Shown here piece after piece: positions 9,281-18,451 of a stretch of DNA of 64,000 nt. Position 1 is the stretch's first letter. Every line of letters starts with the position of its first letter. Made by a program: the position numbers and the translations under genes. Source of the stretch: Pseudomonadota bacterium (GTDB lineage: Bacteria; Pseudomonadota; Alphaproteobacteria; Rhizobiales; Xanthobacteraceae); NCBI GenBank assembly GCA_018971625.1, contig JAGXAJ010000008.1:16484-80483 (forward strand), written 5' to 3'. A model generated the notes under the pieces. The model made no database searches. It was not told the DNA's origin and worked only from the letters and a program-made list of their open reading frames with translations.

Positions 9281-9774
9281 CGAATGTGGATAACCGGCGA
9301 AGCTCGATCAGGCGGTCTTGGTGTAGATCTTCGAAAACTGTCCTGGGCGGTCTTGGCGCCGTCGGTGACGAACTTGCCGAGATAGTCGGTGGTCGCCTTC
9401 GCCCGCGACATGAACAGTTCGCCCTGGGCACGAACCATATCCGACTGGATCTGGACCGCTTCGTTGAACGATCTGGCAGAAGCCAGTCTGTCAATGCCGG
9501 CGAGGAACGCCTCCGCATCCTGGTACATCGCCTGCTGGATGTTGCGGCTGATCTTGGCGACCTCGGAAACCGAGTCAGCAACGGTGCTCTCGATCGCAGC
9601 GGTCACCTTCTCCGAACCGGCATGGAGATCGGCAGCGCCTTCCTTGGCGGTGTTGGCGGTCTTCTCGACGAATTCACGAGCGGCTTCTGGAACCTCGAGA
9701 TTCCCGAGCGCATCGGTGACGGGGCTGAACGCATCCTTGACGCTGTCAAATGCCGGTTTGGCTTTTGTGGCCAT
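9268..9774 (-). CDS. phasin family protein; last codons appear frameshifted (expected stop at 9308)
   Basis: Phasin-like ORF; ATG at 9774 has GGAGAGG SD. A shifted frame ends KIYTKTA-stop, the usual phasin terminus; one T missing in the TTTT run at 9334-9337 explains it. Confidence 0.85.
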   Translation of the reverse strand: MATKAKPAFDSVKDAFSPVTDALGNLEVPEAAREFVEKTANTAKEGAADLHAGSEKVTAAIESTVADSVSEVAKISRNIQQAMYQDAEAFLAGIDRLASARSFNEAVQIQSDMVRAQGELFMSRAKATTDYLGKFVTDGAKTAQDSFRRSTPRPPDRASPVIHIRRSA

Positions 9775-9860
9775 GGACCTCTCCATCCTCAGTTTGAGCT
9801 ATGGGCTCACCCCGTCCAGAATTGGCCCGAGGTAGATCTGCTGTGTGCCACGATAAATGG

Positions 9861-9888
9861 TGCATCGCAACATGAATGTTGCAATGCA
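9861..9888. promoter_or_regulatory. TGC-rich inverted repeat upstream of phasin (candidate PhaR-type operator)
   Basis: TGCATCGCAACAT-GA-ATGTTGCAATGCA, 12/13 arm match, about 87 nt upstream of the phasin ATG. Confidence 0.55.
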
Positions 9889-10022
9889 AAGTCACTAGCT
9901 CGTGATGTATTGCGACCTAGCCACTCCTCAAGTCAGATCCGAATTCGCGCGAACAGCCGATTGAAATACATTGGCAAATCGTATCTTGCCGAAAGCAGGT
10001 AGACGCTCCCCCCAATGCACCG

Positions 10023-10390
10023 TCAGTGCTGGACGGCATCCGGAAGGCCATAGGCCTCCATCTGAGCGCGGACCTGCGCCACACGCGGGCCGGCCGCCCA
10101 GCGATCGAACCTGCGGTAGGATCTGACGTATTCGTCGTTCCAGATGTTTTCCCACAATTGCACCTGGCTGACCGTGCGCGAGGCCGGCCGCAGCATCTCG
10201 AATGACGACAGGATCATTTCCGGCGGTACATTGCCGATGCTATCGACCAGCCGGTCGACGTCGAAATAGCGTCGGGGAGAAATTCCGGAACAGCTTCATT
10301 TCGTGGAAATCGATTGGCGTGGTGAAGCAGATCAGGTTCTTCATCGGTCCATTGGAGAGGTTGCCAATCGAAGATCGCCGACAGGCATTA
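10023..10390 (-). pseudogene. class III PHA synthase (PhaC)-like remnant, frameshifted and truncated
   Basis: MKNLICFTTPIDFHEMKLFRNFS, then in another frame RYFDVDRLVDSIGNVPPEMILSSFEMLRPASRTVSQVQLWENIWNDEYVRSYRRFDRWA; matches consecutive PhaC segments; C-terminus lost. Confidence 0.7.
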
Positions 10391-11194
10391 GTAGACCGAT
10401 TGCGCATTTTCCGGAAGCGCATATGCCATGGCAAATGGACCGGACCGGTCAAATGGGCTGAATTGCCCCTCGGGCTGGGCCAGACGATCCGCGATTGCCC
10501 ATAACGCGGCTGCATTGACGCCGATCCCGGTATGGCTGGCAAGGTGGACCTCGATATTTTCCGCGGTATCGGATGAACGCAACAGGCAGGTGCGCCAGTT
10601 CACGATGCCGTCGGCGCGCGAATAGATCGAGGTCGCCGGCACCGGCAGATCGCCCGCTATGGCTCGTCGCAGTTCAGAGTCCTCTTCCACTGTTTGGCCC
10701 GACATCGCTTCATAGAGCCGCGTCGCATTGGTCGCGCGCACATCGCCCGCGAACGGACTCGCCAATGTCACCACGCCACGCACCATCTCGGGCGCCTGCA
10801 GCGCCAGGTCCCGCGCATAGACGCCGCCGAGGCTCCATCCGACGATGCTGACCTTGCGTCCGGTGGTGGCGTGGATCGAAGCCAGCCGATCGCGCAGGCC
10901 TGACCGCATCCGGGATACGCCGCCGGTGTTGCGGCCCATCTGCCAGGCATGGGCATCATAACCGAGTTCGCTGAGATAGCGCCGCAGCGGCGCCAGCGAC
11001 AGATCGCTGGCGAGGAATCCCGGCAACGCCAGCACCGGGTGGCCGTCGCCGCGTGGCGCGCGCATCAACAGCGGCGCCAACAACAGGCTGGTGTTGAACT
11101 CGAAGATCCCTCTCGCCTCGGCCAGCAACAGGCCGAGGCTGGGCGGCCGAAGCTTGTCGGACGCGCGTGGTTCGCCTGCGGTGGGTGGCATCAT
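10388..11194 (-). CDS. alpha/beta hydrolase (lipase-like)
   Basis: VLALPGFLASDLS ... VSIVGWSLGGVYARDLA nucleophile elbow GWSLG; start overlaps the upstream stop (ATGA). Confidence 0.85.
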   Translation of the reverse strand: MMPPTAGEPRASDKLRPPSLGLLLAEARGIFEFNTSLLLAPLLMRAPRGDGHPVLALPGFLASDLSLAPLRRYLSELGYDAHAWQMGRNTGGVSRMRSGLRDRLASIHATTGRKVSIVGWSLGGVYARDLALQAPEMVRGVVTLASPFAGDVRATNATRLYEAMSGQTVEEDSELRRAIAGDLPVPATSIYSRADGIVNWRTCLLRSSDTAENIEVHLASHTGIGVNAAALWAIADRLAQPEGQFSPFDRSGPFAMAYALPENAQSVY

Positions 11195-11448
11195 TTCTTC
11201 TTGTCGTCGGGACGCCTGCCACCAAGGCCGGCCATGGTCGCAAACATGTCCTGGAACCGTTCGGCGAGTTTGGGATCGAAGGTGAACCAACTGTGCATCA
11301 GCGCTTCCGGCGAAACGCTCTGGATGTTGGTTATCATCTGCTGCTGCAGCTTTTCCATCACCGCCGCCTGCATCGGCTGCACGTCGGGCAATCCGAAGAA
11401 CTGCCTGGCCTCCAGTGGCGAGCAATCGATCTCGATGTTCACTTTCAT
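11191..11448 (-). CDS. small conserved protein, DUF6489-like
   Basis: MKVNIEIDCSPLEARQFFGLPDVQPMQAAVMEKLQQQM; translationally coupled to the hydrolase. Confidence 0.7.
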   Translation of the reverse strand: MKVNIEIDCSPLEARQFFGLPDVQPMQAAVMEKLQQQMITNIQSVSPEALMHSWFTFDPKLAERFQDMFATMAGLGGRRPDDKKK

Positions 11449-11681
11449 GTCCGCCGCTCCTTGGGGATCTCTTCCGCCCGTTTCAGTATCGCCGCGACCG
11501 GCCGCAGGACGCAAGCGGCCTCAGCCTGCGATCTGCAGGATCGTCAGCCAAACCGCTGACCGCAAAGGACGCGGGATCCGCGAATGAGTCTCGCCGGTCA
11601 GCATTTCCGCCGGCCGGCGGCCGATGGCGGGACCGAGCGTCAGGCCGTGATGCCGCAGCGCGCAAACCAAGGCTTCGGCTG

Positions 11682-14600
11682 CTAGCTCGCCTTGAGCGCT
11701 TTCGGACCGAGACCGAACTCAGCGATTTCCCTCGCCCGTTCAGACTCGGCACCCGCGCGATGATCGGTCGCGATCGCCACGTAGACCGCAGGCAGCACGA
11801 ACAGCGTGAACATCGTCCCGATCGACATGCCGGACACCACCACAAGACCGATCGAGAACCGGCTCGCGGCACCGGCGCCCGATGCGGTCAACAGCGGAAT
11901 AAGGCCAGTGACCATCGCCGCCGTCGTCATCAGAATCGGACGAAGCCGAACCCGCGCCGCCATCTCGATCGCCGAGCGCCGGTCCAGCCCCTCGTTCAGT
12001 TGCAGTTCGTTGGCGAACTCGACCATCAGGATGCCGTGCTTGCTGATCAAGCCGACCAGCGTCAGCAGGCCGACTTGGGTATAGATGTTCATGGTGGCGG
12101 CTCCGAAGAACAACGGCAGCAAGGCGCCGACAATCGCCATGGGAACGCTGATCATGATGACCAGGGGATCGCGCAGGCTCTCAAACTGTGCCGCCAGCAC
12201 GAGAAAGATGATGATCAGCGCAAAGCCGAAGGTAACTGCGAGCTGGTTGCCTTCCTGCACATATTGCCGGGAATCCGCCAGGTAATCATGGCTGAAGCCA
12301 GCCGGTAGTTGCTTGGCCAGACCCTCGAGGAAGTCCACCGCCTGTCCGACGGTCACGCCGGGCATCGGCACCGCCTGGAAAGTAGCGGAGTTGAGCTGAT
12401 TGTAGTGCGTCAGCGCGTTGGGATCGGTGCCGGTCTCGATCGAGACCAGCGTCGACAATGGGACCTGCTGGCCGGTCGAAGACGGCACGTAATATTCGCC
12501 GAGCGACTCGGGCGACAATCGCTTGTCGCGCGGCACCTGCGGGATCACCTGGTAGGATCGCCCCTCGAGGTTGAAGCGGTTGACGTAATTGCCGCCGAGC
12601 AGGGTCGCCAGCGTATTGCCGATGCTCAGCATCGTGATGCCAAGATCGCTGGCCTTCGAACGGTCGATCTTGATCCGCACCACCGGCTGGTTGAAATCGA
12701 GGTCGCTGTCGGAGACGATGAATAATCCGCTCTTGCGCGCGGCATCCTTGATCTTGTTCATCTGCTCGTAGATCGACTGGAAACCGTTGGTCGAATAGAT
12801 CACCATCTGCACCGGCAGGCCGCCGGGACCACCGGGCAACGGCGGCAGGTTAAAGGCGAATGCGTTGACGCCTTCGATCTTGCTGAGTTCCGCCTGCACC
12901 AACGGCTTCAGCTTGATCGAGGAGCGCTTCCGCTCGTCCCAAGGCTTCAGCAGCATGCCGGCGATGCCGCCCTGCGGGCCGTTGATGCCATTCAGAACGA
13001 AGCGCAGATCGGTTTCCGGGAAACTCGCAAACGCCTTGTCGAGCTTCGCGCCGTAATAATCGATATAGTCGATGTTGGCGTATTTCGGCGCCTTGGTCAC
13101 CGCGAACACGATGCCCTGATCTTCTTCTGGCGCCAGTTCCTTTGAGGTGTGCATATAGAGAAAGCCGACCAGCCCAAGGATGGTGAGCGCGAACATCGCG
13201 GTGATCGGACGATAGTCGAGCGAACGATCGAGCTGCCGGCCGTACCATCGCGTCACCGAACCGAATACGCGATTGACGACCCTGGCAAAACGCCCCTCGT
13301 CTGCGCTCTTGAGGAACACCGAGCACATCATCGGCGACAGCGTCAGCGCGATGACACCCGAAACGATCACCGAGCCCGCCAGCGTAAAGGCGAATTCGCG
13401 GAACAGCGCGCCGGTCAGGCCGCCAAGGAAGCCGATCGGCGCATAGACGGCGGCCAGCGTAATGGTCATGGAGATGACCGGTCCGACGATCTCGCGCGCG
13501 CCTTGCATCGCAGCCTGCACCGGAGGTTTGCCCTCCTCGAGATGCCGGTGGATGTTCTCCACCACCACGATGGCGTCGTCGACGACGAGACCGATCGCCA
13601 GCACCATCGCCAGCAAGGTGAGCAAATTGATGCTGAAGCCCATCATCAGCATCAGGCTGCAGACACCGATCAGCGACAGCGGTATCGTCACCACCGGGAT
13701 GATCACCGAACGCAGCGAAGCCAGGAACAGAAAGATCACGACGATCACGATCAGGATTGCCTCGCCGAGCGTCTTCTCCACCTCGTCGATCGAGGACTGG
13801 ATGAATTTGGTCGAATCGTAGGCCACCTTCATTTTCATCGACGGGGGCAGATTGCGTTCAAGTTCCGGGAATAGCGCGCGGACCCCCTTGACCAGGGTGA
13901 GCGGGTTACCCTGTGGCGTCGCTTGCACGCCGATGAAAATCGCGTGCTCGCCATTGAAGGCGACGCTGGCGTCGGTGCTCTGCGCAGCAAGTTCGACGGT
14001 GGCGATATCCTCCATTCGCACAAAACCGCCGTCCTTGGATTTGACGATCATCCGCTTGAACTGGTCGACGTTGGCAAGGTCGGTATTGGTCGAAACGTTG
14101 GAGACGATGAAAAAGCCCTTGGACTGGCCTGCTGCGGCCTGAAAGTTGTTGGCGGTGATCGCCGCCGAAACGTCAGCCGGCGAAACGCCGCGGCCGGCCA
14201 TCCGTTCCGGGTCGAGCCACAGCCGCATCGCGAAGGTTTGCCCGCCGAGGATGTCGGCCGACGCGACGCCGTCGACGGTGGACAGCACGGGCTGCACCAC
14301 GCGCGTCAGATAGTCCGAGATCGCCGAGCCCGACAGCACTTCGCTGGAGAAGCCGAGATACATCACCGCCGTGGTCTGGCCGGTGGTCTTGGTCACGATC
14401 GGGTCGTTGGATTCCTTCGGGATCAGATATTTGACCGAGTTCACCTTGGCGAGAACTTCAGTGAGCGCCTGGTTCGGATCGAAGTTCAGCTTGATGTAGA
14501 CCTGGATCGTGCTGGTGCCGAGCACCGATGACGAGGTCATGTAGTCGACGCCCTCGGCCGAGGCGACCGCCTGCTCGATCGGCGTCGTGATGAAGCCCTG

Positions 14601-14777
14601 GATCAGGTTGGCGGACGCGCCGGGATACACCGTGGTGATGTTGACCACGGTGTTCGACAGCTTCGGATATTGCCGGATCGGCAGGCTGGTCGCGGCCTTG
14701 AACCCGATCAGCAGGATCAGGAGGCTTACGACCACCGATAACACCGGCCGCTTGATGAAGATGTCGGTCCAGACCAT
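11682..14777 (-). CDS. RND multidrug efflux permease
   Basis: 1031 aa; DIFIKRPVLSVVVSLLILLIG, IQGFITTPIEQAVASAEGVDYMTSSS, GLVVDDAIVVVENI. Confidence 0.95.
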   Translation of the reverse strand: MVWTDIFIKRPVLSVVVSLLILLIGFKAATSLPIRQYPKLSNTVVNITTVYPGASANLIQGFITTPIEQAVASAEGVDYMTSSSVLGTSTIQVYIKLNFDPNQALTEVLAKVNSVKYLIPKESNDPIVTKTTGQTTAVMYLGFSSEVLSGSAISDYLTRVVQPVLSTVDGVASADILGGQTFAMRLWLDPERMAGRGVSPADVSAAITANNFQAAAGQSKGFFIVSNVSTNTDLANVDQFKRMIVKSKDGGFVRMEDIATVELAAQSTDASVAFNGEHAIFIGVQATPQGNPLTLVKGVRALFPELERNLPPSMKMKVAYDSTKFIQSSIDEVEKTLGEAILIVIVVIFLFLASLRSVIIPVVTIPLSLIGVCSLMLMMGFSINLLTLLAMVLAIGLVVDDAIVVVENIHRHLEEGKPPVQAAMQGAREIVGPVISMTITLAAVYAPIGFLGGLTGALFREFAFTLAGSVIVSGVIALTLSPMMCSVFLKSADEGRFARVVNRVFGSVTRWYGRQLDRSLDYRPITAMFALTILGLVGFLYMHTSKELAPEEDQGIVFAVTKAPKYANIDYIDYYGAKLDKAFASFPETDLRFVLNGINGPQGGIAGMLLKPWDERKRSSIKLKPLVQAELSKIEGVNAFAFNLPPLPGGPGGLPVQMVIYSTNGFQSIYEQMNKIKDAARKSGLFIVSDSDLDFNQPVVRIKIDRSKASDLGITMLSIGNTLATLLGGNYVNRFNLEGRSYQVIPQVPRDKRLSPESLGEYYVPSSTGQQVPLSTLVSIETGTDPNALTHYNQLNSATFQAVPMPGVTVGQAVDFLEGLAKQLPAGFSHDYLADSRQYVQEGNQLAVTFGFALIIIFLVLAAQFESLRDPLVIMISVPMAIVGALLPLFFGAATMNIYTQVGLLTLVGLISKHGILMVEFANELQLNEGLDRRSAIEMAARVRLRPILMTTAAMVTGLIPLLTASGAGAASRFSIGLVVVSGMSIGTMFTLFVLPAVYVAIATDHRAGAESERAREIAEFGLGPKALKAS

Positions 14778-14795
14778 CGCAACGGGCTCCGAAAC

Positions 14796-15998
14796 TCAAT
14801 AACGCGGCGGGTTGGCCGGGATCGGCGGCGGCCCGTCGGGCGAGATCGACACTGCCGCGCCCGATTGCAGCTTGAGCTGGCCGACGGCGACCACGCGATC
14901 GCCGGCCTTGACGCCCTCGACGATTTCGGCCCTGCCGTCGATCCTGTTGCCGGTCCGCACGAAGGTACGTACGGCGGACAGGCTGGTTTTGCCGTCGTCC
15001 TCTTTCTTCTCGGTGATCAGGAAGACCGAATCTCCGTACAGCGTGTAGTCGACTGCCGTCTCCGGCACCGTAACGACCGGCGGCTTGTCCGGCAGCACCA
15101 CCGTGATGGTCGCGAACATGCCGGGCTTGAGGATATGATCGGGATTGGCGATCGTGGCCTGCACGCGGATGTTGCGGGTGTCGGTCGAGATCTGGGGCTC
15201 GATCGTGGTGATCTTGCCCTCGAATGGCCGCTTCGGATAGGCATCAACCACGATGCGCACGGTCTGGCCTGCCTTGAGCTCGCCACTGTCTTTTTCGGTC
15301 ACGGTGAAGTTGGCGTACAGCGTCGACAGATCCGTCAAGCTCACGATCTGAGTGCCGGCGGTGAGGAACTGGCCGACTTCGACGTGACGCACACCGAGCT
15401 GTCCGTCGAACGGCGCACGCACCAGCTTCTGCGAAATCATCGCTTCCATCTTGGCGATGCCGGCATTGGCCTGGTCGAACGTCGACTGCGCCTGATCGAC
15501 GGTTGCCTGCGGGCCGAATTGCCGGGCCGCGAGTTGTTTGGCGCGATCGAGCGCCAGCTTCCCCATCACCGCCTGGGCCTTGAAGCTGGCGAGATCGCCC
15601 TGTTCGGGTTCATCGAACAACTGCACCAGCGGAGTGCCCGCCTTCACGGTCGAACCGGCCTTGAACATAATGTCGGTGATGCGGCCGCTGACGTCGGAGG
15701 TGACGTTGACCTGGTGCACGGCCGCCAGATCGCCGACCGCCGTGAGCAGATTCGGAATCACTTCGGCTTTGGCGACCGCGATGCTGACCGGCGTCGGCGG
15801 CGGCTTCATGCTGGCAAAGAACTGCTTGATGGCATGCTCGCGGAACGCGTTGAACCCGACCAGCGCGCCGACCAAAAGCGCCAGCAGCAACCCGACAATG
15901 ATGAACCAGCGCAACGTCCGCGCCGGCCGGACCTGCGGCTTGTCGCTGATCGGCTTACCCGAGATATTGGCTTCTCTCGCGATGTTCATGTCATGCAC
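14796..15998 (-). CDS. RND efflux periplasmic adaptor subunit (HlyD/MFP family)
   Basis: VTSDVSGRITDIMFKAGSTVKAGTPLVQLFDEPEQGDL; next to the RND permease. Confidence 0.93.
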   Translation of the reverse strand: MHDMNIAREANISGKPISDKPQVRPARTLRWFIIVGLLLALLVGALVGFNAFREHAIKQFFASMKPPPTPVSIAVAKAEVIPNLLTAVGDLAAVHQVNVTSDVSGRITDIMFKAGSTVKAGTPLVQLFDEPEQGDLASFKAQAVMGKLALDRAKQLAARQFGPQATVDQAQSTFDQANAGIAKMEAMISQKLVRAPFDGQLGVRHVEVGQFLTAGTQIVSLTDLSTLYANFTVTEKDSGELKAGQTVRIVVDAYPKRPFEGKITTIEPQISTDTRNIRVQATIANPDHILKPGMFATITVVLPDKPPVVTVPETAVDYTLYGDSVFLITEKKEDDGKTSLSAVRTFVRTGNRIDGRAEIVEGVKAGDRVVAVGQLKLQSGAAVSISPDGPPPIPANPPRY

Positions 15999-16692
15999 CT
16001 TCCGCAGCTGTCTGGCGTGCCGGGTCCGACGAACGGCCGCTGCTCAAATGAGAAGTTAGTGCAGCTTCGTGAAGTCCGATGCCGCGAAGGAGGAACTCGC
16101 AAAGCTGGCGCTCGAGATCGGGCGCATTGCCGTAGGACAGACAGGGCACCGCGGGAATTCGCGAGAGCGCCGCCATCAGCAGGGTGTGGTGGGCAAACCA
16201 GAACAGATTGAGTGGGTCGCTTCCGATCCGCGAGGCATCACCGGCCCCTACCGCGCGATCAAGCGAAGCGATGAAGACCGGCCCGATCAAGTCGCCGACT
16301 TTGGCGTAAAGCAGGCGCGCGAATTCGCCGTCGTCGAGATGGCTCGTGGTCATCAGCCGCAGCCGTTGCGCTTCTTCCTCGTCAGGGCCCTCCGCGACGC
16401 CGAGGAAGTGCCGCACCATGCCCTTGACCAGTTCGACCAGCGTCGCCGTCGAAGGCTCCTGGCCCAAGAGATGCGCCAAATCCGGATCGGCTTGGCATTC
16501 CTCGGCCAGGATCTCGGCGTAGAGCACGGCCTTGGAAGGAAAGTGCTTGAACAGCAGACCTTCCGAAATGGCCGCGGCCGCGGCCACGCTCTTGGTCGTG
16601 GTCCCGGCAAAACCGTTGCGGGCAAAACATCGTTTGGCGGCGCCGAGGATCAGCTGCCGCCGCAAGTCACTGGTCATGCGCAGGGTAGACAT
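15991..16692 (-). CDS. TetR family transcriptional regulator
   Basis: RRQLILGAAKRCFARNGFAGTTTKSVAAAAAISEGLLFKHFPSKAVLYAEIL. Confidence 0.92.
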   Translation of the reverse strand: MSTLRMTSDLRRQLILGAAKRCFARNGFAGTTTKSVAAAAAISEGLLFKHFPSKAVLYAEILAEECQADPDLAHLLGQEPSTATLVELVKGMVRHFLGVAEGPDEEEAQRLRLMTTSHLDDGEFARLLYAKVGDLIGPVFIASLDRAVGAGDASRIGSDPLNLFWFAHHTLLMAALSRIPAVPCLSYGNAPDLERQLCEFLLRGIGLHEAALTSHLSSGRSSDPARQTAAEGA

Positions 16693-16699
16693 AGGGCGT

Positions 16700-16715
16700 G
16701 TGAGTAATCACTCAC
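16700..16715. promoter_or_regulatory. TetR-type operator GTGAGTAATCACTCAC
   Basis: 14/16 palindrome 7 nt upstream of the tetR ATG. Confidence 0.7.
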
Positions 16716-16759
16716 CAAGGTAATGTCAAGAAACTTATTGCAGCGCACCACGTCGAATT

Positions 16760-16887
16760 AGAGCGTTTTCGAGCGAAGCATGCCCTCGGACTTGATCCGA
16801 GGGTGGATACCGGTTCACGTGAAGAAAATGCGTCAAAACAAGAATCTAGAGTCCCGTTCCGATTTCCATCGGAACGGAAGAGCTCTA
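16760..16887 (-). repeat. dispersed repeat family III (RPE-like), inverted copy with nested 25 nt insert
   Basis: AGAGCGTTTTCGAGCGAAG-[CATGCCCTCGGACTTGATCCGAGGG]-TGGATACCGGTTCACGTGAAG..CCGTTCCGATTTCCATCGGAACGG; homologous to 18306-18404 and 33563-33663. Confidence 0.85.
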
Positions 16888-18144
16888 CGGAAACAGTCCC
16901 CGCGTGGCCTTGGCGGCGCGGACCTTTTCGACCCCGATCGCCATCGCAGCAGTGCGGTGAGAAATGTTGTCGGTCCTGGCGCGCGCGACCATCTGCTCGA
17001 AGGCGCGATCGAGGATATGATATTCGCGCCGCATCACTTCCTCTTCCTCCCAGAACAATTGCTGCAAATCCTGCACCCATTCGAAATAGCTGACCACGAC
17101 GCCGCCCGAATTGCAGAGAATGTCCGGAATGAGGAAGATTTCGTCACGGCGCTTGTCGAGCACGAGGTCTGCATCTGGCGTGGTCGGGCCGTTGGCGCCT
17201 TCGGCCAATATCCGGCATTTCAGGTTTTCCGCGATCTTTCCGTCGATCACCCGCTCGATCGCGGCTGGCGCCAGCACGTCACAGGGCAGCGTCAGGACTT
17301 GCGCGGGATCGAATTGCAGTTGGTTGGAGAAACCACTGATGCTGCCATGTATGCTCGCGTGTCGCATCAGCGCGGGAATGTCGAGGCCGGCCGCGTCATA
17401 CAGCGCGCCGGTGTGATCGCTGACCGCGATCACCTTGAGGCCGAACCGGTGCAGCCCGAGCGCCGCATAGGAGCCGACATTGCCAAAACCCTGCACCACG
17501 GCAGTGGCGTTGCTGGCGTCGATCGATAATTCCTTCATCACGCGCCGCGCGAGATAGGCGACGCCGCGCCCGGTGGCCTCGCGGCGGCCCAGCGTGCCGC
17601 CGGATGCGACCGGCTTGCCGGTGACGATCTCGGTGACGGTCTGACCCTGGTACATCGAATAGGTGTCCATGAACCAGGCCATCACCTGCTCGTTGGTGCC
17701 CATATCGGGCGCCATCACATCGGTGTGCGGACCGACAAAGGGAATCATCTCTTGCATGTAGCGCCGCGACAGTGCCTCCAGCTCGCGCTTGGAAAGGGTG
17801 GAGAGATCGACCCTGACGCCGCCCTTGGCACCGCCATAGGGCAGGCCCACCAGCGCGCATTTCCAGCTCATCCAGATCGCAAGGGCTGCGATCTCGCCGA
17901 TGTCGACGCTGGGCGCAAACCGTGTGCCGCCCTTGGTAGGACCAAGCGTAAGGTGATGCTGGACGCGATAGCCCTCGAACACCGCGATCGTGCCGTCATC
18001 ACAATGGATCGGGCACGACACCGTGATCGCGCGCTTCGGCAGCAGCAGCCGCTCGCGCTCATCCATCGGGATTCCAAGGTGATTGGCAATGACGCCGAAC
18101 TGATTCACCGCCATATCGAATACCGGACCGGAATAGACGGTCAT
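16885..18144 (-). CDS. Glu/Leu/Phe/Val dehydrogenase
   Basis: GLPYGGAKGGVRVD, MGTNEQVMAWFMDTYS, VVQGFGNVGSYAA. Confidence 0.93.
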   Translation of the reverse strand: MTVYSGPVFDMAVNQFGVIANHLGIPMDERERLLLPKRAITVSCPIHCDDGTIAVFEGYRVQHHLTLGPTKGGTRFAPSVDIGEIAALAIWMSWKCALVGLPYGGAKGGVRVDLSTLSKRELEALSRRYMQEMIPFVGPHTDVMAPDMGTNEQVMAWFMDTYSMYQGQTVTEIVTGKPVASGGTLGRREATGRGVAYLARRVMKELSIDASNATAVVQGFGNVGSYAALGLHRFGLKVIAVSDHTGALYDAAGLDIPALMRHASIHGSISGFSNQLQFDPAQVLTLPCDVLAPAAIERVIDGKIAENLKCRILAEGANGPTTPDADLVLDKRRDEIFLIPDILCNSGGVVVSYFEWVQDLQQLFWEEEEVMRREYHILDRAFEQMVARARTDNISHRTAAMAIGVEKVRAAKATRGLFP

Positions 18145-18305
18145 CGTTCCCTCCTCTCTTGTCTCGTTTCAGGAACTCAGGATGGGCGCAGGCCGTTAGA
18201 GGTTGCCGATATGGTCGTAGTCCCGCCACAAGCGCAGCTCAAGCGACGACGGTGCTCCGATTGCCAATAATTTTGGCGAATGATTCGCGATATCCGGCGA
18301 TCGAG

Positions 18306-18404
18306 CCGTTTCCGTTCCGATTGAGTCGAAACGGGGCTCTGGCTTCTTGTTTTGGCGCGTTTTCTTTACGCGAACCGGTATCCACTTCGCTCGAAAACCC
18401 TCTA
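18306..18404 (+). repeat. dispersed repeat family III copy
   Basis: CCGTTCCGATTGAGTCGAAACGGGGCTCTGGCTTCTTGTTTTGGCGCGTTTTCTTTACGCGAACCGGTATCCACTTCGCTCGAAAACCCTCTA. Confidence 0.85.
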
Positions 18405-18451
18405 ATGTATGTGCGCGTCCGGGACCATCCTTCAGCCACGACGGAAATCGA

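Noticed and set aside
12309-15048. Several long plus-strand ORFs over the RND genes (e.g. 13149-13874, 13923-14531)
   Set aside because: Antisense shadow frames of strongly conserved efflux genes
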